A stretch of 64,000 bases of DNA from the NCBI RefSeq assembly GCF_018687715.1, contig NC_056759.1:6712501-6776500 (forward strand). The letters are read 5' to 3'. A program made the translations under genes and the position numbers. This stretch comes from Carya illinoinensis. Its lineage: Eukaryota; Streptophyta; Magnoliopsida; Fagales; Juglandaceae. The notes below the pieces were generated by a model. That model saw only the letters and a program-made list of their open reading frames with translations, made no database searches and had not been told where the DNA came from. Within the stretch, counting starts at the first letter, position 1; every line of letters begins with the position of its first letter. This document shows positions 59,701-64,000 of the stretch, piece after piece.

Positions 59701-62700
59701 TTGTTTAGAGCTTTTTGGTGGGGAGGCATGGGGGAGGAGAATAAATTTCATTTAGTGAGTTGGCAAAGGGTGTGCTGTCCGATTGTTAATGGTGGTTTGG
59801 GGGTGCGTAACTCGAGTTTTTTTTATAAGGCATTATTAAGGAAGTGGTTGTGGAGATATCATAAGGAAGGGGATTCTTTGTGGAGAGTGGTGATTGATCG
59901 GAAGTACAGGTGTGAGTGGGGAGGATGGTGTTCTAAGGAGGGGAGGGGGTCTTATGGTGTTAGTTTATGGAAATATATTAGAAAGGGGTGGAGCTTTTTT
60001 GAAAAACAAATTAAGTTTAAGATTGGAGAAGGTGTTAGCATTCGGTTTTGGTTTGATGAATGGTGTAGTGAGAGACCTCTTAACATTATTTTTCCGTTTG
60101 TTTTCAGCTTGGCTGGAAACCAGCAGGCTGCTGTTTCAGAAGTGTTGTGTCGTGACAATGGGCCTGTGTACTGGAATATTTGTTTCACTAGAAATGCTCA
60201 AGACTGGGAACTTGATGAGTTCACAGATTTTTTCAGTTTTCTGTATTCAGTGAAGGCAGCTGGTGTTGGGAGAGATTGTATGCTGTGGAAGCATAAGGGG
60301 AGTAATAAGTTTTCAGTTAGTTCCTTCTACAAGGTGCTAAATGCCCAACAGCAAGCTTTTTTTCCGTGGAAGAGTATTTGGAGGGTCCTTTCTCCATCTA
60401 AAGTGGCTTTTTTTATTTGGACTGCTGCACTTGGGAAGATTTTGACGGTTGATAATCTAAGGAAACGTGGTATGATTGTTTTGGAGTGGCGTTGTATGTG
60501 TAAGAAGAATGGGGAATTGGTTGGCCATTTACTTTTACATTGTGAAGTGGCTAGGGAGTTATGGATTGGCATTTTCAGTAGAGCTGGTTTGAGTCGGGGT
60601 ATGCCTAAGAGTGTGGTGGATTTATTAGCATGTCGGAATGGCATCATAATAGCTCTCAACCGGCTGAGGCATGGAGAATGGTACCTTTGTGCTTAATGTG
60701 GTGCATTTGGACAGAAAGGAATGACAGGTGCTTCAACAAGAAGGAGCGAGCAATGGGGCAAATCTGGAATTTCGTTGTGTTTCTGTCTTCTTTTGATGTT
60801 AATGAGTTTCTGTCTTCTTTTCAGCTTTCTAGAATGTGATTTGGTTTCTCATTTTAAATACTAACTGTGTACATGGGCTTCGCCTAGTTTCATTCTCTCC
60901 AATAAAGTTTCTTATAAAAAAAAAAAAAAAAAAAAGATTATATAGGTGCTGTTATTATCATTATTATCAGTGCTATTGTTCTGGATAAGTTAAATCAACA
61001 TGGGTTTAATTTTAACCATTCTTTTATAAGGAAAAAGTTACTTCAGCAAAAATAACTCTGAACAATTTTTTCAAGTTGGTCCATGCAGCTGTCTTCAACA
61101 AAAAACCAACACTAGCAAGCTTCATTCATATTGCAATGATATATTAAATCCAGCAAACTACTTACGAGCTCTTTCCAATTCACTACCTGAGGGCCCATAA
61201 GCGCAGATATGAAGCTGTATTGGACACCGCTCCAAGCACAAATTCTATGGTATGTATCATTTGGTGTACAAAGACCTCGCTAAACTCAAATTCCTCATGG
61301 TCATGGGAATCATGATGAGGTTCTGTTTCGAAAGGGTCATCAATGCTGTGAAGCAGCGCGTAAGATTGTCCTCGGTGCCTCTGAGGAAAAAGGGGTAAAA
61401 ACAAGTAGAAAGAATAAAACAAAAGCTTATTGACAAAGAGAAAACAAAGCTGAAAACAAATTGGATAAATCAAGTTTTGGGCATACCTCTTGGTGTTGTT
61501 TCTTCAAGAGAAAAGGCTTTGGAAACAGCATCCATGGGACAGCAACGAGAGCCAAGAGAAGTAAAACAAGCTGGTACAGAAAAAATGGAGATGTCAAAAT
61601 TAGTTTTGTATTTTACAGGACAATACAATTTCAGCACAATGCTTACAAAAAGGATTTTTAAACCTGAAGGAACTTCTGGCCAATGAAAAGCTGATTTTCC
61701 CCAAGATCATCAGTAGGACTGAGGAACATGTATATCATCACATGATAAAGATCAGCTTGCGAGCCAGTGCACCATTTCACAATAATGAGGAGCGAAAGGT
61801 AGCCAAACAGGCTGTTCAAAAATATTATCTGGGGAACAAATTGGTACCTAAACAAATCCACTGTTAATAACAGAATGCTAAATAATCATCGTTACAATAC
61901 TATCCAAGTATACAACAAAACACATTCTTCATGAGTTAGATAATCAATTATAGAGTGGAAGAGAAGGAGAGAGAGAGAGACTGTTCATCTAATTAAGGAT
62001 TCAGATATGCATGATGCATGGAAGGATAATCTTGAGCAATATAGCATACCAGATATTTAGGTCATCTCCAAAGAATTTTGCATTAAAGTAACTCAATGCA
62101 ATTCCAAGATTCATCTGGGCTACTCCCAGTAGAATTGACATCTTCATCTTCAAAGAGTTGAGAAATGGCAACTCACTACGGGAACCATGCCACTTAGGGT
62201 CCACACCAAATGGATACGTGTCCCACACCTTTATTAAGCCCACAGTAGAAGCGTCACTGTGACAAAATGTAACTAAGTTAACGGGGAGAAAAATTTTACA
62301 AATATGCTGAGTATTTTGTATTAGTTCAGTACCTGCAGGATGGATCACGACATCCGTAGGCAGAGAGACCAAATAGTTCAAACGGGACTGAGAAGAACTC
62401 GTTATATATCAATCCTGTGTAGATTGAGAACAATGCCATCAACAAGATAACATAACGGCCGCCAAAAGTCATTTCTATGATGTCTCCAAGTTTCTGTTGT
62501 TAACACAATTAAGTAAGCTTAACTGAAACAGTTACAACGGAAGAACAGAGTTTACAGTCAACTATCACGACATGCAGCAACTACCTGACTGGAAAATTTC
62601 TTCTCTCTGACTATGAAGTATAATGTTGCCAGCAACAAGCATATACCATGGCCCCAATCACCAAACATAACAGCAAAAAGGAAAGGGAATGTGATTATTG

Positions 62701-63816
62701 TGTATACACCAGGATTCGCTTCCTGATATTTGGCAACACTGCAATAATATCGCACCAGTTATGTCCCCCAATACATTTGGGGCAGAAGCTTGTAACCCAT
62801 CCAATGAAGGGTATCTATGAGAACAGTTGTTATGTAGAAGTTTCAAATTCAAGCTTTCTTCACATATCAAATTTAAAATACATTACCTTTTCGAAAAAGA
62901 AAATACAGAAGGACAAATGCAAAAGTAAAGTGAGAAGAAAAATATGCATTGGTTCATCACAACATAGACCTAAAATCTTTGGGGGGAAATTAAATGGAAA
63001 GATTAATGATATTTAAGGGTAAAATATGGAAAAGTGTAAAAAGTAGAAGACTCAACTAGGAAGTCCTCCATTATACTAAACAATGTTTTACAGTTAATAA
63101 ATGCGTTAAAGCAAAGGTTATATATCACCGTTATTTCTCAAGGAAAATTTTCCATGTCCATATGGATCAAAAGCAAATAGTACGGCATAACTTGAGTAAA
63201 CAGACTATCAGATGCATAATACATTGCCTTTTTCTTTAGAAGATAGTAAGTATGAAACATAGTCTAAATAATACATACATCATGCAATGTCTTCAAAACA
63301 GTACTAATAGCTATCAAGTCCCCACTAGATCCATGAAATGAAGATTCCTAGCTCCAGCACATACAGCATTAGAATTTAGAATTCTAGACATAAGCATGAC
63401 TTCTCTCACAAAGGAACTCACCCATATGCATCAACAATTTCTTGAAAAGAAGAAGTAAACTTGTTTGTACAGAAATAGGTTGGTGGTGATTCCTTTGTAT
63501 GCAAAACCTGGAAGATGGCCCCTACTTGTGAGTTGCTGTCAAAGGTTGCCTGCTGCAATGCATTTTGAATCTGCAAGACATCAAGGATAATCTAATTAAG
63601 TGACCCCTTCAACAATCTATTAAAACTAAGATGATTCTATAATAAATTAAAATACAAGTACGCTGTGAGTGTGAAAATGGAAAATTGATACAAGGTAAAA
63701 GAACAAACCTGCTTAGTTGCAAAAACAGGACACCAACCTTCCCCAACAAGACACTTCTTTGTCACATCAAAGCTGAGCATATTTAAAGTGTGATAAATGG
63801 ACTTTTCCTTCTTTAC
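56783..63816 (-). CDS. VHA-a: Vacuolar H+-ATPase subunit a, 3' part (gene continues beyond right edge)
   Basis: Ten exons are visible on the minus strand: 63816-63709, 63570-63424, 62738-62585, 62493-62333, 62256-62050, 61847-61674, 61570-61487, 61380-61187, 57133-57074 and 56987-56783 (stop TGA at 56783-56785). They encode about the C-terminal 500 residues of subunit a, the membrane stator that forms the proton half-channels of V-type ATPases. Motifs include [71 protein letters not shown] (the Arg of YLRLWAL is the essential proton-transfer residue in yeast Vph1) and [21 protein letters not shown]. Phases fit at all junctions. The intron 61186-57134 is 4 kb because it contains a LINE. The N-terminal cytosolic domain lies outside the window. 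Closest type is probably VHA-a3 (vacuolar), judged from the neighbour RD19. Confidence 0.93.
57376..57891 (+). pseudogene. LINE apurinic-like endonuclease domain
   Basis: Starts [15 protein letters not shown], then VVCLQETKL (catalytic Glu region), [13 protein letters not shown] and LCGDFNIAW (Asp/Asn pair). These are the ordered motifs of L1-type endonucleases. The frame shifts at about 57890 and the remaining part of the domain (57893-58060) is out of frame. Confidence 0.85.
58232..59385 (+). pseudogene. LINE reverse transcriptase domain
   Basis: Fragments in several frames: [19 protein letters not shown], then [20 protein letters not shown], then LRQW, and the catalytic box [10 protein letters not shown] at 59281-59310. 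Stops at about 58648 and frame changes near 58890 and 59160-59360 inactivate it. Confidence 0.85.
59386..60696 (+). pseudogene. LINE ORF2 C-terminal part with zf-RVT domain
   Basis: An open frame of 436 codons. [18 protein letters not shown] and [20 protein letters not shown] are the RT thumb and connection typical of plant L1 elements. [20 protein letters not shown], then [20 protein letters not shown] is the zinc-finger zf-RVT domain. This is the best-preserved part of the element. Confidence 0.88.
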
Positions 63817-64000
63817 CTATTAAGTTAAGAGAACACAATTAAGTGACCGAAGAAAATTCAACATACAAATGCTCAAATATCAACCCCAACACGCAAACAC
63901 ACATATATGCATGCATCAACAACACATGCATGAAAAGGGGAAAAGGTATGCTTTAGCAAAACTAAAGGCATTGGAAAATCAAATCAAGCAACTCAAACAA
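63817..64000 (-). other. Intron of the V-ATPase gene running off the right edge
   Basis: Non-coding AT-rich sequence upstream of the acceptor TTAATAG|G at 63817. The next upstream exon is not in the window. Confidence 0.7.

Larger units (their letters stand above)
57325..60934 (+). mobile_element. 5'-truncated L1-type LINE inserted in the V-ATPase intron
   Basis: Flanked by the direct repeat AGATTATATAGG (57313-57324 and 60935-60946) and ending in a poly(A) tail (about 60916-60934) 15 bp after AATAAAG. The 3.6-kb body is ORF2-like: endonuclease, reverse transcriptase and a C-terminal zf-RVT region, with no ORF1. It is antisense to the host gene. The long 436-codon 3' frame is still open, so the insertion is not very old, but stops and small duplications (for example GGGTAATAATA repeated near 59236) disable the rest. 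Confidence 0.93.

Overview
This window is nuclear DNA of a woody eudicot (a rosid, possibly Fagales; the order is a guess). It has multi-exon genes with GT-AG introns, long AT-rich spacers, many microsatellites, and plant-type Ty3/gypsy, Ty1/copia, LINE, hAT and MITE elements. No bacterial-style operons, CRISPR arrays, rRNA genes or tRNA genes were seen. All protein names come from recognising family motifs by eye; no search was run.

Layout. 1-9260 is a transposon graveyard. It starts with the end of a protease-only Ty3/gypsy element, an LTR, a primer binding site and a gag fragment fused to a second copy of the LTR R-U5 segment. A decayed minus-strand Ty3/gypsy element cut off inside its integrase follows. 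10051-10893 is an intact single-exon gene for a plastid-targeted LON-domain protein. 12289-14717 is a hAT-type element with an 8-bp target duplication that carries pieces of two unrelated cellular genes (a lipid phosphate phosphatase and an FQR1-like quinone reductase). 15604-19616 is a MITE split by a decayed copia element, and 19773-21103 is a copia-type solo LTR. 23795-24514 is a DREB2-type AP2/ERF gene. 24794-29047 is an old relative of the first hAT element with a younger hAT element nested in it. 32585-35496 (minus) is a six-exon WAT1 gene. 35.6-47.4 kb is mainly AT-rich spacer with MITEs and simple repeats. 47402-51034 (minus) is a six-exon gene for the TFIIF beta subunit. 53669-55775 is a four-exon RD19-type cysteine protease gene. 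56783 to beyond 63816 (minus) is the 3' part of a vacuolar H+-ATPase subunit a gene with a 3.6-kb LINE in one intron.

The genes do not form one pathway. They look like conserved neighbours: as I recall, LON-domain protein, DREB2D, WAT1 and TFIIF beta lie close together on Arabidopsis chromosome 1 (about At1g75460-At1g75510), and RD19A and VHA-a3 are neighbours on chromosome 4 (about At4g39080-At4g39090). The window would then join two blocks at about 51.0-53.7 kb.

The most interesting structures are the chimeric hAT element with two captured gene fragments in opposite orientation, the gag/R-U5 junction that begins near the predicted transcription start (suggesting aberrant strand transfer), the nested insertions, and two LINE-related insertions in introns of neighbouring genes.
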